From Marinomonas sp. TW1 (GTDB taxonomy: Bacteria; Pseudomonadota; Gammaproteobacteria; Pseudomonadales; Marinomonadaceae), in the NCBI RefSeq assembly GCF_001625355.1, contig NZ_JSEE01000007.1, forward strand, positions 147,950 through 211,949: a DNA stretch of 64,000 nucleotides, given 5' to 3'. Each line of letters begins with the position of its first letter. Position 1 is the first letter of the stretch. The notes below the pieces were generated by a model. The model was not told the origin of the DNA and did no database searches. It saw only the letters and a program-made list of their open reading frames with translations. The position numbers and the translations under genes are program-made. Shown one piece after another: positions 53,512 through 63,095 of the stretch.

Positions 53512-53572
53512 TTCTATTTCTACCCTTTAATAGCGTAATGAAAATAGGAACTCTTCGTACAACCTTTGGATC

Positions 53573-53602
53573 ACTATACCCAAATAAAATGAAACTCACC
53601 AA
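53573..53602 (-). promoter_or_regulatory. Promoter of the glycogen operon
   Basis: On the minus strand TTGGTG (53602-53597) and TATAGT (53578-53573) are separated by 18 bases, 62 bp before the PHK-like start. Confidence 0.5.
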
Positions 53603-53662
53603 TAAGTTAAAGTCGTAAACCGGCCTGTTTGCAAATTATTTATTGATTAAAGAGGATTATTC

Positions 53663-53686
53663 GGCGTTTGCTAAGACAGAAACGCC
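53663..53686. repeat. Inverted repeat downstream of a chemoreceptor gene
   Basis: GGCGTTT and AAACGCC enclose ten bases, starting 12 bp past the leftward chemoreceptor stop. No T-run follows on the minus strand, so it may be a weak terminator or transcript-end structure. Confidence 0.35.
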
Positions 53687-53697
53687 AAACAATACGG

Positions 53698-55308
53698 TTA
53701 GGTACTGAATTGATGCACTAACTGACGCAGTTGTGTAGCGCAGTCTTGTAGCTGATCAACCGACGTTCGAATGTCGGTAGAATTGTCGTTGTTTTCCTGA
53801 CAAATCACCGCAATGTCGCCCAAGGCTTGGTGAACCGTTTGAGAGGATTCGTGTTGGCGGTCTGCCGCCTGACTGATGTGGCTGTTTAATTGCGAAATGG
53901 AAATCACCCCATCGGCAATTTCGGAAAAGGCTTGCCCAGCTTCCGCGGTTTGGTTCGCACCTTGGTTGGCTGTACTTTGTGCCGACTCCATCACGCCCAC
54001 CGCCGTATCGGTTTGTTGTGTTAAACGATCAATCAAACCACCGATTTCGGTGGCGGCCAATTGGGATCTTTGGGCCAGATGACGAACTTCGTCTGCGACC
54101 ACCGCGAATCCACGGCCTTGTTCACCGGCTCGCGCGGCTTCAATGGCCGCGTTTAACGCCAATAAGTTGGTTTGTTCGGCCACTTCGGAAATGATGCCCA
54201 GTCGTTCGTGAATGTGTGTGACTTCTTCTCGTAAGGTTTGTATTTGCTGAGCGGCCTGTCCAACTTCATGGGATAATTGTTGAATGTCTTGATTGGCTTT
54301 ATCCATCACACCCAAGCCTTGCTTTGAGTGTTGACCAAGTTCTTGTGTTTTATTTTTCGCCTGTTCAGCAATGCCCAATGCTTGTTCTACTGACGTCATG
54401 ACACTTTGCATTAATTCCGTGGCTTGGTCTGTGTTAGAAAGTTGGCGTGCCACCCCTTCAACGGTTTTTTGTGTCGACTGATTGGTTTGCCCAACAATGT
54501 CATCTAGGGTTGCGCTGGAGTGTGTGACGTTGCGTACGATGCTTTGAAAGTCATTCATCATGCTATTGAAGGCTTTCGCCATGGCGCCCATTTCATCTTT
54601 GCCGCTAAATTCCACTCGCTGAGTGAGGTCGCCTGAGTGCTGAACGGTCGTCATGGTATGGCACAAACTGGTAACACGCGTAGTAACCATATGAATAATA
54701 AACAACGCTGTCCCGCCCACCACTAAGGTTAAAATCCCCACTAGAATGGCGTAGTCCACCAGAGCCACCAAAAAGAAATTGGTGACAGCATCCATGGACG
54801 TCGTGGTGATAATCGTTAGTTGCCATGGTTTAAAATCCAAGGCGCTGGCTATCATACGGTGCTCATTTCCCGTTGAATCTTGATAATGAAATTCAATGTT
54901 TTGGTGCGCTGTGTCTGATTGTTGTGCCGCTTTTAACGCTTCTTTCAAAGACGCAGGAGGCTGTTGGCCAGTGTATGAGGCTGGTGCGTTGATTAATTCG
55001 CGATCATTGTTTGCCAATACCCAAACACGTTGCCCTTCACCATAGCGAAACTCGGATAAGAGGGTTAAGGCGTCTTGCTTTGCCTGTTGTGGGGAGATTT
55101 GATTGTTTTCTTGTTGTTGATAAAGAGATAATAGAGACGTATTTACAATGTCGAGAATGTCAGCTGTACGCTCTTTGCGCGCATCCACATGACTGTAAAA
55201 AAGCGACGAAAGCGACACCAAAATTAACGCCGTAGTCCCCAATGACATTAGGCCAATGATGGCCCAGAGTTTATAGCGAATTTTGATATCATTTATGCGG
55301 TTGAGCAT
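53698..55308 (-). CDS. Methyl-accepting chemotaxis protein with single Cache sensor
   Basis: A 536-residue chemoreceptor. TM1 is at about 15-37; a periplasmic single-Cache (sCache_2-like) domain follows ([26 protein letters not shown] in part near 92-117, and [11 protein letters not shown] before TM2), then TM2 (about 185-207), HAMP (about 208-260) and the signalling hairpin with tip [17 protein letters not shown] near 380. sCache_2 domains often bind small organic acids such as acetate or pyruvate. GGAGG lies upstream of the ATG. It is a single-gene unit 186 bp from the glycogen operon. Confidence 0.92.
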   Translation of the reverse strand: MLNRINDIKIRYKLWAIIGLMSLGTTALILVSLSSLFYSHVDARKERTADILDIVNTSLLSLYQQQENNQISPQQAKQDALTLLSEFRYGEGQRVWVLANNDRELINAPASYTGQQPPASLKEALKAAQQSDTAHQNIEFHYQDSTGNEHRMIASALDFKPWQLTIITTTSMDAVTNFFLVALVDYAILVGILTLVVGGTALFIIHMVTTRVTSLCHTMTTVQHSGDLTQRVEFSGKDEMGAMAKAFNSMMNDFQSIVRNVTHSSATLDDIVGQTNQSTQKTVEGVARQLSNTDQATELMQSVMTSVEQALGIAEQAKNKTQELGQHSKQGLGVMDKANQDIQQLSHEVGQAAQQIQTLREEVTHIHERLGIISEVAEQTNLLALNAAIEAARAGEQGRGFAVVADEVRHLAQRSQLAATEIGGLIDRLTQQTDTAVGVMESAQSTANQGANQTAEAGQAFSEIADGVISISQLNSHISQAADRQHESSQTVHQALGDIAVICQENNDNSTDIRTSVDQLQDCATQLRQLVHQFST

Positions 55309-55466
55309 GGTTTGCCTCCGTGCTTCGGCTCTCTTGATTTTGCTATTTAGAATATATTTAGCTAGTAGGATTAATTATTTTTATGATTATTGCTAGCCGA
55401 TTTTCATGAGCTAGATCATGGTTTTGGCGAATGACCCCGAAAGACCGTTAGAAGGTAAGAAGTAAC

Positions 55467-55898
55467 TTGGAATATGTCACCATTTTGGTTGTGTCATTTT
55501 TGTCGGCCACGGTATTGCCATTGGGCTCTGAAGCCTTGTTGTTGTTTTATGCGGCGCAAGAAGCAAACAGTCTGGTGTTGCTCTGGAGCTGGGCAACCAT
55601 TGGCAACAGTATTGGGGCAGTAACCACTTGGTTACTCGGTGCTTACCTTACTCGTTTTGAAGGACGTCGGTGGTTTCCCGTTGACTCAAAAAAGCGCATA
55701 AAAGCAGAATATTACTTTAATCGCTATGGTGTATGGAGTTTGCTCTTTACTTGGCTACCCATTATAGGCGATGGTATAGCTTTAGCCGCAGGTGTTTTTA
55801 GAACCTCGCTTTGGTATTTTATCCCCTTAGTAGTGCTTGGTAAGGCTAGTCGCTACGCTTTGATTCTGTGGGGACAACACCTAATATATGCTGGCTGA
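55467..55898 (+). CDS. YqaA-family (DedA/VTT-like) membrane protein
   Basis: A 143-residue membrane protein with four to five hydrophobic segments. The signature FLSATVLPLGSEALLLFYA near residue 12, ATIGNSIGAVTTWLLGAYL near 42, and FTWLPIIGDGIALAAGVFRTS near 94 match E. coli YqaA, a short relative of DedA lipid/ion transporters. The start is TTG at 55467, which keeps the family's normal N-terminus; its ribosome site (AAGAAG) is modest. It precedes the SPOR lipoprotein gene by 83 bp. Function unproven. Confidence 0.88.
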   Translation: MEYVTILVVSFLSATVLPLGSEALLLFYAAQEANSLVLLWSWATIGNSIGAVTTWLLGAYLTRFEGRRWFPVDSKKRIKAEYYFNRYGVWSLLFTWLPIIGDGIALAAGVFRTSLWYFIPLVVLGKASRYALILWGQHLIYAG

Positions 55899-55981
55899 AG
55901 GTACTTTTTGGCTTGCTGATTTTTGGCGGCGATAATGCTCAATTGTAAGCCTTATAATTCGTCTAGATGGAGAGAATGGCA

Positions 55982-56770
55982 ATGGGAATAACGAAAAAAC
56001 TAATCGTAGTCCAAATGGGATTAGTATTGGCGGCTTGTTCATCAACTGGTGAAAAGAACACCTTCATGAGCTATGAAGACTTACAAACGAAAGTCCGAAC
56101 GCATGAAGAACAGTGGCAAACAGCCCAAGTTAAGCTAGATAAGATTGATGCGCTTGAGGCTGAAGTGGCTTCCTTGAAGCAAGAAAAGTTAGCCTTAGAA
56201 GCGGCCAACGAAATGCCAGACTCTTCGGAATCCACCATGATTGATGTGGATGACAGCATGGCGGCAACCAATGTTGCGCCGTTAGTAGAAACCTCTTCTG
56301 AGACAATGGATTCAGACTCATCGTCAATGTCGTCAGAAGCTATGTCCTCAGAAGCTATGTCCTCAAAAGCTATGTCCTCAGAAACCATGCCAGCGGCACC
56401 ATTGGCCGCGGCGACACAAGATGACATGAACATGGCGCAAGCCGCGCCTTTAGCGTCAACCGAGGTGTCTCAGTCGTCAACACAAGCGACTAGCAGCGCA
56501 ATGTCGAATGAAGGTTACGGTGTGCAATTAGCGGCCTATTCAAATCGCAATGAGGCGGTGCGTGGTTGGCAGGTGTTAATGAAAAACGATCCGACGGCTT
56601 ATGATGGGTTAGTTCCTAAGGTTAATCAAAAAGACGTCAAAGGTCGCACCATGTATCAGCTGAAAGTGGGGCCGTTTTTACAAAAATCCTTCAGCGTTGA
56701 TTTTTGTATGATGCTGAAAGAGAAAGGTAAAGACTGCATGGTTACGCAATACAATGGCGAGGCGTTTTAA
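55982..56770 (+). CDS. SPOR-domain lipoprotein with Ser/Met repeat linker
   Basis: A 262-residue envelope protein. The signal peptide ends at lipobox LAAC (about residue 16). A short coiled coil (about 25-72; KTQWQTAQVKLDKIDALEAEVASLKQE-like) is followed by a Ser/Ala/Met-rich linker with four SSEAM-type units, then a C-terminal SPOR domain (about 180-258; YGVQLAAYSNRNEAVRGWQVL, MYQLKVGPF). SPOR domains bind denuded peptidoglycan at division sites. Start chosen at 55982, seven bases after GGAGAG, over in-frame ATGs at 55967 and 55976. It ends at a strong terminator. Confidence 0.88.
   Translation: MGITKKLIVVQMGLVLAACSSTGEKNTFMSYEDLQTKVRTHEEQWQTAQVKLDKIDALEAEVASLKQEKLALEAANEMPDSSESTMIDVDDSMAATNVAPLVETSSETMDSDSSSMSSEAMSSEAMSSKAMSSETMPAAPLAAATQDDMNMAQAAPLASTEVSQSSTQATSSAMSNEGYGVQLAAYSNRNEAVRGWQVLMKNDPTAYDGLVPKVNQKDVKGRTMYQLKVGPFLQKSFSVDFCMMLKEKGKDCMVTQYNGEAF
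56330..56389 (+). repeat. Four tandem 15-bp units within the SPOR lipoprotein gene
   Basis: TCNTCAGAAGCTATG-like units run at 56330, 56345, 56360 and 56375, encoding SSEAM, SSEAM, SSKAM and SSETM. The near-identical DNA suggests recent slippage or unequal recombination, and the unit length keeps the frame. Confidence 0.85.
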
Positions 56771-56802
56771 TCGCTTTAGTCTCCCAATAATTGGGAAGGA
56801 AA

Positions 56803-56840
56803 CTAAAAAGGCCGCTTAAATAAGAAAGCGGCCTTTTTTT
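56803..56840 (+). terminator. Rho-independent terminator after the SPOR gene
   Basis: AAAAAGGCCGCTT, loop AAATAAG-like, AAGCGGCCTTTTTTT: an 11-bp G/C-rich stem and seven T. It can also serve the convergent DUF945 gene. Confidence 0.92.
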
Positions 56841-56893
56841 ATGCGTTTTTTCTCGTACTAAATTTTGATCCTACTAACGTGAATGATGGGGCT

Positions 56894-58270
56894 TTAGCGT
56901 GCTAATGGGAAAGGGAAGTCATAGATTTTCCCCTGACCATCCGCAATCTCGATTTGCGTCATCAGCTGATCATCCTCTCGCTTGATAAGACCTTGCTGAA
57001 TGAAGTTGTTAAGCAGCATTTGCACTTGCTGTTTTACCTGAGGTGAATCGGTAGTAGTGCGCATCTGTTGTGCTAAGTAACGTTCGCCCAAATGGCTTAT
57101 TAACGTTTCATCGGCTTGTAGATTGGCGTTCACCATCAAGTTCCATAACCAAAAGTTTTGATCCAACAATTGATCGATGCTAACAGGGCCATTAATCTCT
57201 TTTAGATGACTGTTCAATGTCGCATTGAAAGCCCCTTCTGCTAGATGACCACTGAATTCGGTCATGTTCAATTCAGGCTTGTGAGACAGCAATTCATCTA
57301 GGTTGTCTGTCATGAAAGTAAACAGCGCAATCATGAGTTCGTCAGGGGAAGCATTGCCTTCGGCTAACAAGGCATCAGAAAAGGTTTTGTAATCCAAGAA
57401 GAATTGGTTACTTAAATTGGTCATTTCAACCACTAATGCCAATTCATCTGCACTGAACTCTTCTGAGCGAACATTCTCCACGGCATAGCGAGAGATGATT
57501 TTCCCCAGTTGGGAGTCTGTATCCAGTAAAGAGGACACTAAAAGTGAGGCCCCGTTGACTTCAAGCTCATTTGGATTGTTTTGTGAACCTAAAGAAAACT
57601 GATCAAAGCCAATGCTAATGTCACCATTGTAGAAACCACCAGAAGTTAAGACGTCAGCACCACTTTGAATGTTTAGCGTCAGTTGAGTATTGGTGAGCTG
57701 CAATTTGTCATAATATTTGTCTAAATTGAGCTGATCTATCTGGCCTTGGTACGCCATGCTATTAGAAGTGAATTCGCCTTTGCCCTTGTAACCACTGAAG
57801 GTGAATTGTCCGTTTGTGATGTCGAAAGCGGGAACCTGATCGACTGATTCAATGTTGCCCATCAAGTCCATGACCACAGAGGCATCGAAAAAGGCTTGAT
57901 CCTCCGACCAGTTGAGGATCTCGCGCAATGAGTCGCCGGCATAATATGCGTGGACATCAAACAAACCGACAACACCAGCCTCCGACATGAGGAGTGGGCC
58001 AAAGTGGGCATCCAGAACCAGATCGGCTTCCAGTTTTTGACCGTATAAATTCGGGTCAATCATACTTAAATCATAGCTTAGGTGTAACACGCTTTTAGAC
58101 GTGAACCAGCTTTCTTCAAGACTGTCTAAGCTGGCTTCATAGCCAGGCGCTGAGTTTAGGTTGGTCACCAGTTGTGACAGTTGTTCTTGGTATTTTGGTG
58201 CAATAAATTTGGGTGCAATGAGACAAGCTGCAAGCAAAACAAATACGAACACAGCGAGGATTTTTTTCAC
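56894..58270 (-). CDS. DUF945/YdgA-family protein
   Basis: A 458-residue protein with an N-terminal hydrophobic segment (residues 5-22) that may be a signal peptide or anchor. The rest matches the YdgA/DUF945 group: QLVTNLNSAPGYEASLDSLEESWFTS at the start, a beta-rich middle (DITNGQFTFSGYKGKGEFTSN) and a C-terminal helical part with VQMLLNNFIQQGLIKREDDQL. The family is periplasmic, conserved, of unknown function. It lies 69 bp downstream of the SLC13 gene and ends in the shared terminator region. Confidence 0.85.
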   Translation of the reverse strand: MKKILAVFVFVLLAACLIAPKFIAPKYQEQLSQLVTNLNSAPGYEASLDSLEESWFTSKSVLHLSYDLSMIDPNLYGQKLEADLVLDAHFGPLLMSEAGVVGLFDVHAYYAGDSLREILNWSEDQAFFDASVVMDLMGNIESVDQVPAFDITNGQFTFSGYKGKGEFTSNSMAYQGQIDQLNLDKYYDKLQLTNTQLTLNIQSGADVLTSGGFYNGDISIGFDQFSLGSQNNPNELEVNGASLLVSSLLDTDSQLGKIISRYAVENVRSEEFSADELALVVEMTNLSNQFFLDYKTFSDALLAEGNASPDELMIALFTFMTDNLDELLSHKPELNMTEFSGHLAEGAFNATLNSHLKEINGPVSIDQLLDQNFWLWNLMVNANLQADETLISHLGERYLAQQMRTTTDSPQVKQQVQMLLNNFIQQGLIKREDDQLMTQIEIADGQGKIYDFPFPLAR

Positions 58271-58339
58271 TGAAAATTCCTTTTCATGGGGTTAAATGAT
58301 GAGCGCAAATCATACCGTTTTGTCGATTTAAAAGAAAAC

Positions 58340-59761
58340 TTAAATCATGTTAAGCAGTTGCCACCAGAGTAAGTTTAAAGGCAATAACAACACACTGGTA
58401 AACAAAAAACTCAATAGACACACTTTGGAAACCGCTTTAATGGAGAGTTTACCAAGGGCGATGGCGGTAATGAGTGGTGGTGCTTGATAGGGTAATAGGA
58501 CATTAGAAAAACCCAGAACTTGGCTCATCAGAACCGCTTGAGTAGACAGCCCGGTGATGTCGGCTAAATGCTCTGCCATTGGGGTCATGATAGCGGGCAC
58601 CCCTGTTAAGTTAGTGACCACGGCAACACAGGTAGAGATTAAGGTGAGTAAACCAAGATTAATGAAAGACGAATCCGCAGAGAAGGGCACGGCGCTGGTT
58701 AAGGTATTGACCAAAATATCCCCTAAACCAGAGTAAGCAGTGATGGCACTTAAGCCGATGACACCCGCTGTGAAAAACAGCGTACCGTATTGGATGTCTT
58801 TATCAATGCATTGCTTACTGGTTAAACCGGATGTGGGCCAGAGGCAAATAACGACGGCGATTAAACCAATCCAACCGGGTGAAATATGGTGCAAGGTATC
58901 AGTAAACCAAAATGCAAAACAAACGCACAGCACCCAAAGTAAGCGCTTTTCAATTTTGCTCATGACGGTTTCTTCAATCTTAATGGCCAAGTTTTTCTCT
59001 GGGTCCTGATCAGGGAATAACCATAGAATGATGCCGACAATTATCACCAGTTTCCCCAAACCTAGCACTGGAAAGTGCAAGGTTAAATATTGCCAATAAG
59101 ACACAGGGGAATCATAAAGCGCTTCTAACATACCGGCCAACATCATGTTGGGCGCATTGGCTGGGAGAATGGCAAAGGCAGGAGAGAAGGTGCCAAAGGC
59201 TGCAGCTAACAGCATACCGGTACGGCCATTCGAACGTTCTTGATAACCAAAATGATCTGCTAAGGTGGCCACGATAGGAATGATCAATACCACGCGACCC
59301 ACGCCGGAAGGAATCATGAACGCCAATGCCATAGCGAATAACGCAATCTTGATAATGGTGCCTTGATAGCTGTTACCCAGAATACGGGTCAGTAAGAAGG
59401 TGGCACGTTGGTTTAGGCCCGAGTGTTTAATGGCGGCACCAAAGACCATACCACTGAACAGCAGCCAGAAGGTAGAAGAATGAAAGCCTGCAAAGATCAC
59501 CTGGTTAGGGGCCAATTCCGTCGCGGTGGCGAAGGCGAATAACCCTAGAGCTGGTAAATAGGCTGGCACAATCGAAGTGGCCCAAAGGGCAATACAAGCG
59601 AACAATAATCCTGCGGTGAGGCTTTGTGCCCAAGTTAAATACAGCTGACTAACGAGTGTTAAACCAATAGCACTAATGATGATCAAATATAAGGGCCAAG
59701 ATTTACTGACTGGCGACGCTTTATTCGATCCTGAAACACTTGACGTCATCTTATTCGACAT
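58340..59761 (-). CDS. SLC13/DASS-family anion symporter
   Basis: A 473-residue transporter with 11-12 membrane segments and two hairpin-type motifs typical of the divalent-anion:sodium symporter family: GVGRVVLIIPIVATLADHFGY with FSPAFAILPANAPNMMLAGML in the first half and TNLTGVPAIMTPMAEHLAD with FSNVLLPYQAPPLITA in the second. Members import dicarboxylates, citrate or sulfate; this one is not specified. The two repeats are complete. It lies 30 bp after the M48 protease gene on the same strand, with AAAGGG before the ATG. Confidence 0.9.
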   Translation of the reverse strand: MSNKMTSSVSGSNKASPVSKSWPLYLIIISAIGLTLVSQLYLTWAQSLTAGLLFACIALWATSIVPAYLPALGLFAFATATELAPNQVIFAGFHSSTFWLLFSGMVFGAAIKHSGLNQRATFLLTRILGNSYQGTIIKIALFAMALAFMIPSGVGRVVLIIPIVATLADHFGYQERSNGRTGMLLAAAFGTFSPAFAILPANAPNMMLAGMLEALYDSPVSYWQYLTLHFPVLGLGKLVIIVGIILWLFPDQDPEKNLAIKIEETVMSKIEKRLLWVLCVCFAFWFTDTLHHISPGWIGLIAVVICLWPTSGLTSKQCIDKDIQYGTLFFTAGVIGLSAITAYSGLGDILVNTLTSAVPFSADSSFINLGLLTLISTCVAVVTNLTGVPAIMTPMAEHLADITGLSTQAVLMSQVLGFSNVLLPYQAPPLITAIALGKLSIKAVSKVCLLSFLFTSVLLLPLNLLWWQLLNMI

Positions 59762-59791
59762 AAATAAAGCCCTTTATTATCCTTTGTCTAA

Positions 59792-60592
59792 TTACTCGCA
59801 GTGTGCAATGTTATTTTGTGCTTTCAGCTTGAGGTAGTTTGCGAGTGGCGAGGTCATCTCGGCATTCAAGTCTCTAATACGGCTCTCATTGGAGGGGTGA
59901 GTTGATAAAAACTCTGGATTTTTACTGTCACCCAGTTTGCTCATATTCTGCCAGAGCTTGACGCTTTCTCTTGGGTCAAACCCTGCCTTGGCCATTAAGT
60001 CCAAGCCAATTTCATCGGCTTCCGTTTCATGAGTACGACTGAAGGGCAAAATAATACCGATTTGCGCGCCGATGCCTAGACCTTGAAAAATGGCTTGTTT
60101 GGTCTTGCTGTCTTCACCACTTAACTCATAGGTCACTTTCAGCGCTTGGTTTGTCGCCAGTTGCGTCGAAACCCTTTCATTACCATGGCGAGCTAACACA
60201 TGGCCCACTTCGTGGCCCATCACGGCGGCGAGTTGAGAAGCATTGTCTGCGGTCTTTAATAAACCGGTATAGACGCCAATTTTATAACCGGGTAGGGCAA
60301 AGGCGTTGACTTGATCGTCTTCAAATACCCTAACTTCCCAAGCTTGATTACGATACTTGTCTGGTAGCACATTGATAATGCGATCCGCGACACACTCTAC
60401 TTGCTTAATGTTGGCCTCATTTTGTGTTTGCGGCAGTTCCGCTTTCATTTCCTGAAAAGACGCCACACCCATTTCATCAAGTTGTGAATCGGGTAATAAA
60501 ATAAGCTGTTTTCTGCCTGTCGGCGATGTGCTGCAAGCCATTAAACTGATCGAAATGAAGACGACTAGACACAAATAGAGCGGTCTAAGCAT
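59792..60592 (-). CDS. M48-family metalloprotease lipoprotein
   Basis: A 266-residue periplasmic zinc protease. The signal peptide ends at lipobox LMAC (about residue 19). The zinc motif HEVGHVLARH is near residue 125 and the third ligand Glu in HETEADEIGLDLM near 182; GLGIGAQIGIILPFSRTHE lies between. It resembles the YcaL/LoiP group of outer-membrane quality-control proteases. Start chosen at the ATG at 60592, eight bases after GGGAG; a TTG at 60607 is inside that site's upstream region. It follows hemG by 27 bp. Confidence 0.92.
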   Translation of the reverse strand: MLRPLYLCLVVFISISLMACSTSPTGRKQLILLPDSQLDEMGVASFQEMKAELPQTQNEANIKQVECVADRIINVLPDKYRNQAWEVRVFEDDQVNAFALPGYKIGVYTGLLKTADNASQLAAVMGHEVGHVLARHGNERVSTQLATNQALKVTYELSGEDSKTKQAIFQGLGIGAQIGIILPFSRTHETEADEIGLDLMAKAGFDPRESVKLWQNMSKLGDSKNPEFLSTHPSNESRIRDLNAEMTSPLANYLKLKAQNNIAHCE

Positions 60593-60619
60593 TCTAAAGA
60601 CTCCCAAAAATCCTGTGGT

Positions 60620-61147
60620 TTAAAGCTGACAAACGGCGTGGGCAAACTCGTCGACTTTTTGCCAATCGGTAAATTCTTGATTGGTGGTTGGGTCGGTTGG
60701 CCCTTTGGTGACCCACATAATGAAGCGAATCATATTGCGATCAAGGAAACCGTATTGCTGATAATGTAACTTACCGGCAAAAACCCCTTGTAAGCTAGGC
60801 TGCCAAGCCAATTGATCAAGTAGCTTAATGATGTATGGATTGGTATGAGGTTCGCATTTTTCAGCCTTGCGAGCGACCAAGTTAACGGTAAAAAAAGCAC
60901 TGGGTTTGCTTTCGATGACGGCTTTGTTAGTCGTGATAAATTGCAGCAAACTAGGCTGGTGCTTACCGTAGCGGATGCTCGCACCAATCACCAGTTTGTC
61001 ACATTGAGACAATTGCTCTGCGTTGACTTGATCAAGAGGCAGTAACTGAACTTGCTCACCTGCTTGTTCCATGACCGCTTGCATGGTTTGGCTGATTTTC
61101 AGAGTGTGGCCGTCCGTAGTGGAGTAAACAAATAAAATATTCGCCAT
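60620..61147 (-). CDS. hemG: Menaquinone-dependent protoporphyrinogen IX dehydrogenase
   Basis: A 175-residue flavodoxin-fold enzyme that oxidises protoporphyrinogen IX to protoporphyrin IX, coupled to the quinone pool. FMN-binding VYSTTDGHTLKI (residues 7-18), VIGASIRYGKHQPSL, the HemG-specific insert FFTVNLVARKAEKCEPHTNPYI in pieces near 85-106, and FLDRNMIRFIMWVTKGPTDP are present. Length is normal. It lies between a kefB/C-like antiporter gene and the M48 gene, all leftward. KefF/KefG-type ancillary flavoproteins were considered, but the VNLVARK insert is diagnostic of HemG. Confidence 0.94.
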   Translation of the reverse strand: MANILFVYSTTDGHTLKISQTMQAVMEQAGEQVQLLPLDQVNAEQLSQCDKLVIGASIRYGKHQPSLLQFITTNKAVIESKPSAFFTVNLVARKAEKCEPHTNPYIIKLLDQLAWQPSLQGVFAGKLHYQQYGFLDRNMIRFIMWVTKGPTDPTTNQEFTDWQKVDEFAHAVCQL

Positions 61148-61223
61148 AAAAGATCAGAAATCTGCCTCATTTAAAGGTAATTGTGCATTTGGGATCTTGT
61201 TATAAACATTCCCACTTGCGCTG

Positions 61224-63095
61224 TCAAAGAGAGTCTTGTTGGTCTTCCGTTTTGATTTTTTCCATGGCGGCTTTTAAATGTGGGTTTTTCTCTTCCAAAT
61301 ATTCTCGCAAACGTTTAATAAAAGCTTGGTTTTCATGGAAGGGCACACCAATTTTATGGGCGTCCGCCACTTCCACCATGGAAACTCTGTCGTGTTGGGC
61401 AAACACATCAATCATTTTTTCGGCCGTGTCACGATTCATCCCAAGGGCTTCAAAAGTGGAGCGCCCCATGCGCAAGCTACTGTCATAGGTTTCACGAATT
61501 ATATCTCGACAACCGTAAGACCATAGGTCGTATACATGATTGTTATCAAAAGCACGGGCAATGATGTGAATGTGTGGATAGTGGTGGTTTACATGCTGCA
61601 CTAATTGAGTGACTTGTTCAGGGTTATCAATGGCAATAATAAACACACTGGCCTCTTCAATCCCCGCGGCTTTCAATAAATCCGGACGCGTAGCATCACC
61701 AAAGTAATGTTTCACGCCAAATTTCTCTAATGCTTGCAAACGTTTGGTGCTGAAATCAATCACGGTAGAATGGAAGTCTGCCAAGCGTAGGATGTTGTCT
61801 AGAGTCGTGCCGACACGTCCAGAACCCGCGATTAAAATTTTATGGTCGTCAGGCATCTCATCGAATGGTTTATCACTTTGGTCTGCGGCATAGCGTGGCG
61901 CAATGACTTTATCGTAGAGAATAAATAACAGTGGCGTTAACAGCATGGAAATGGCCACTACTAATAGCAGTATGTCGGCAACCGCGTCCGCAATCACACC
62001 GTTACTGACGGTGAAAGACAAGAGTACAAAGCCGAATTCACCCGCCTGAGCCAAGCCCAGCGCAAACAACCAACGATTAGAGCAGCGAATGTTAAATGCC
62101 CAGCCGAGCAACCAAAGTACGCTTGCTTTCAGCAGAATTAAGCCTAACGTCAGACTAAGAATCAGTAACCATTTATCCGATAACAAGCCGAAATTGATAC
62201 CAGCGCCAACGGTCATAAAGAACAAGCCCAGTAACAAGCCTTTAAACGGGGCTATGTCACTTTCCAATTCATGTCGATAAGGTGAATTGGCCAGTACCAC
62301 ACCGGCTAGAAAGGTGCCCAATGCGGGAGACAAGCCGACCAAAGACATCAACAGTGTGGTCCCCACGACAAACATCAAAGCCGTCGCCGTAAACAGCTCA
62401 CGCAGCTGAGCGACAGCGATAAAACGAAAAATAGGGGTAACCAAGTAACTGCCCCCTATGATGATGGTGGCTATAGCGGCGATGATCACTAGCGGTATTT
62501 GCCATGAGGCTAAGCCTTCTAATAAGGCCGCGCCATGACTGGCTGTCTCTGCTTCGCCCGCATTGGTCAGCTGTTGCAGTTCTGGTAAGGCTAACAAGGG
62601 AATGAGCGCCAACATAGGGATGACCAGAATGTCTTGCGCCAACAACACCACAAAAGAGGATTGACCGCCATCCGATTTCATCAAGCCTTTTTCGGTCAGT
62701 GATTGAATGACAATGGCGGTAGAGGACAAGGCCAACACCAGACCAATGGCTAAACTGGTTTGCCAAGGCAAATCGAACAGCATGGCCACCGCCATAATAA
62801 AGACAGCACAGAACGCAACTTGTCCCCCACCTAAGCCAAACAGACGGGCTTTCATCGACCACAGTTTTTTTGGATGCAACTCTAACCCAACCAAAAACAG
62901 CATCAGCACCACGCCGAGTTCAGCAAAGTGTTGCAGTGACACTATGTCCACATGAAACCAAGACAATAGAGGGCTGATTAACATCCCCGCTAATAAGTAG
63001 CCCAGTACTGAACCAAGGCCTAAACGCGAGGCGATGGGAACGGACACCACACCAGCCACAAGAAAGATAAAAGTCAGCAACAACGCGTCAGTCAT
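61224..63095 (-). CDS. CPA2-family K+/H+ antiporter, KefB/KefC-like
   Basis: A 623-residue antiporter. The N-terminal about 390 residues hold 12-13 membrane segments with the CPA2 core (LGSVLGYLLAGMLISP, ELGVVLMLFLVGLELHPKKLW, LALSSTAIVIQSL, FLAGVVLANSPYRHELESDI). A TrkA-N/RCK domain (about 405-520) carries ILIAGSGRVG for nucleotide binding and the C-terminal tail continues to 623. KefB/KefC are glutathione-adduct-gated K+ efflux systems protecting from electrophiles. It is 76 bp upstream of hemG. Whether glutathione gates this one is not shown. Confidence 0.92.
   Translation of the reverse strand: MTDALLLTFIFLVAGVVSVPIASRLGLGSVLGYLLAGMLISPLLSWFHVDIVSLQHFAELGVVLMLFLVGLELHPKKLWSMKARLFGLGGGQVAFCAVFIMAVAMLFDLPWQTSLAIGLVLALSSTAIVIQSLTEKGLMKSDGGQSSFVVLLAQDILVIPMLALIPLLALPELQQLTNAGEAETASHGAALLEGLASWQIPLVIIAAIATIIIGGSYLVTPIFRFIAVAQLRELFTATALMFVVGTTLLMSLVGLSPALGTFLAGVVLANSPYRHELESDIAPFKGLLLGLFFMTVGAGINFGLLSDKWLLILSLTLGLILLKASVLWLLGWAFNIRCSNRWLFALGLAQAGEFGFVLLSFTVSNGVIADAVADILLLVVAISMLLTPLLFILYDKVIAPRYAADQSDKPFDEMPDDHKILIAGSGRVGTTLDNILRLADFHSTVIDFSTKRLQALEKFGVKHYFGDATRPDLLKAAGIEEASVFIIAIDNPEQVTQLVQHVNHHYPHIHIIARAFDNNHVYDLWSYGCRDIIRETYDSSLRMGRSTFEALGMNRDTAEKMIDVFAQHDRVSMVEVADAHKIGVPFHENQAFIKRLREYLEEKNPHLKAAMEKIKTEDQQDSL

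Noticed and set aside
55318..55350. Sigma-28-like TAAA-N16-GCCGAAGC before the sCache chemoreceptor
   Set aside because: Spacing is off by one and the implied start of transcription would fall on the ribosome-binding site.
56071..56433. A 120-codon leftward frame opposite the SPOR lipoprotein gene
   Set aside because: It mirrors the repetitive Ser/Met linker in antisense and has low-complexity composition; the plus-strand gene has lipobox and SPOR domain.
62398..62862. A 154-codon leftward frame overlapping the antiporter gene in another frame
   Set aside because: The antiporter frame carries continuous CPA2 membrane segments here; the alternative is rich in Arg, His and Cys without domain sense.
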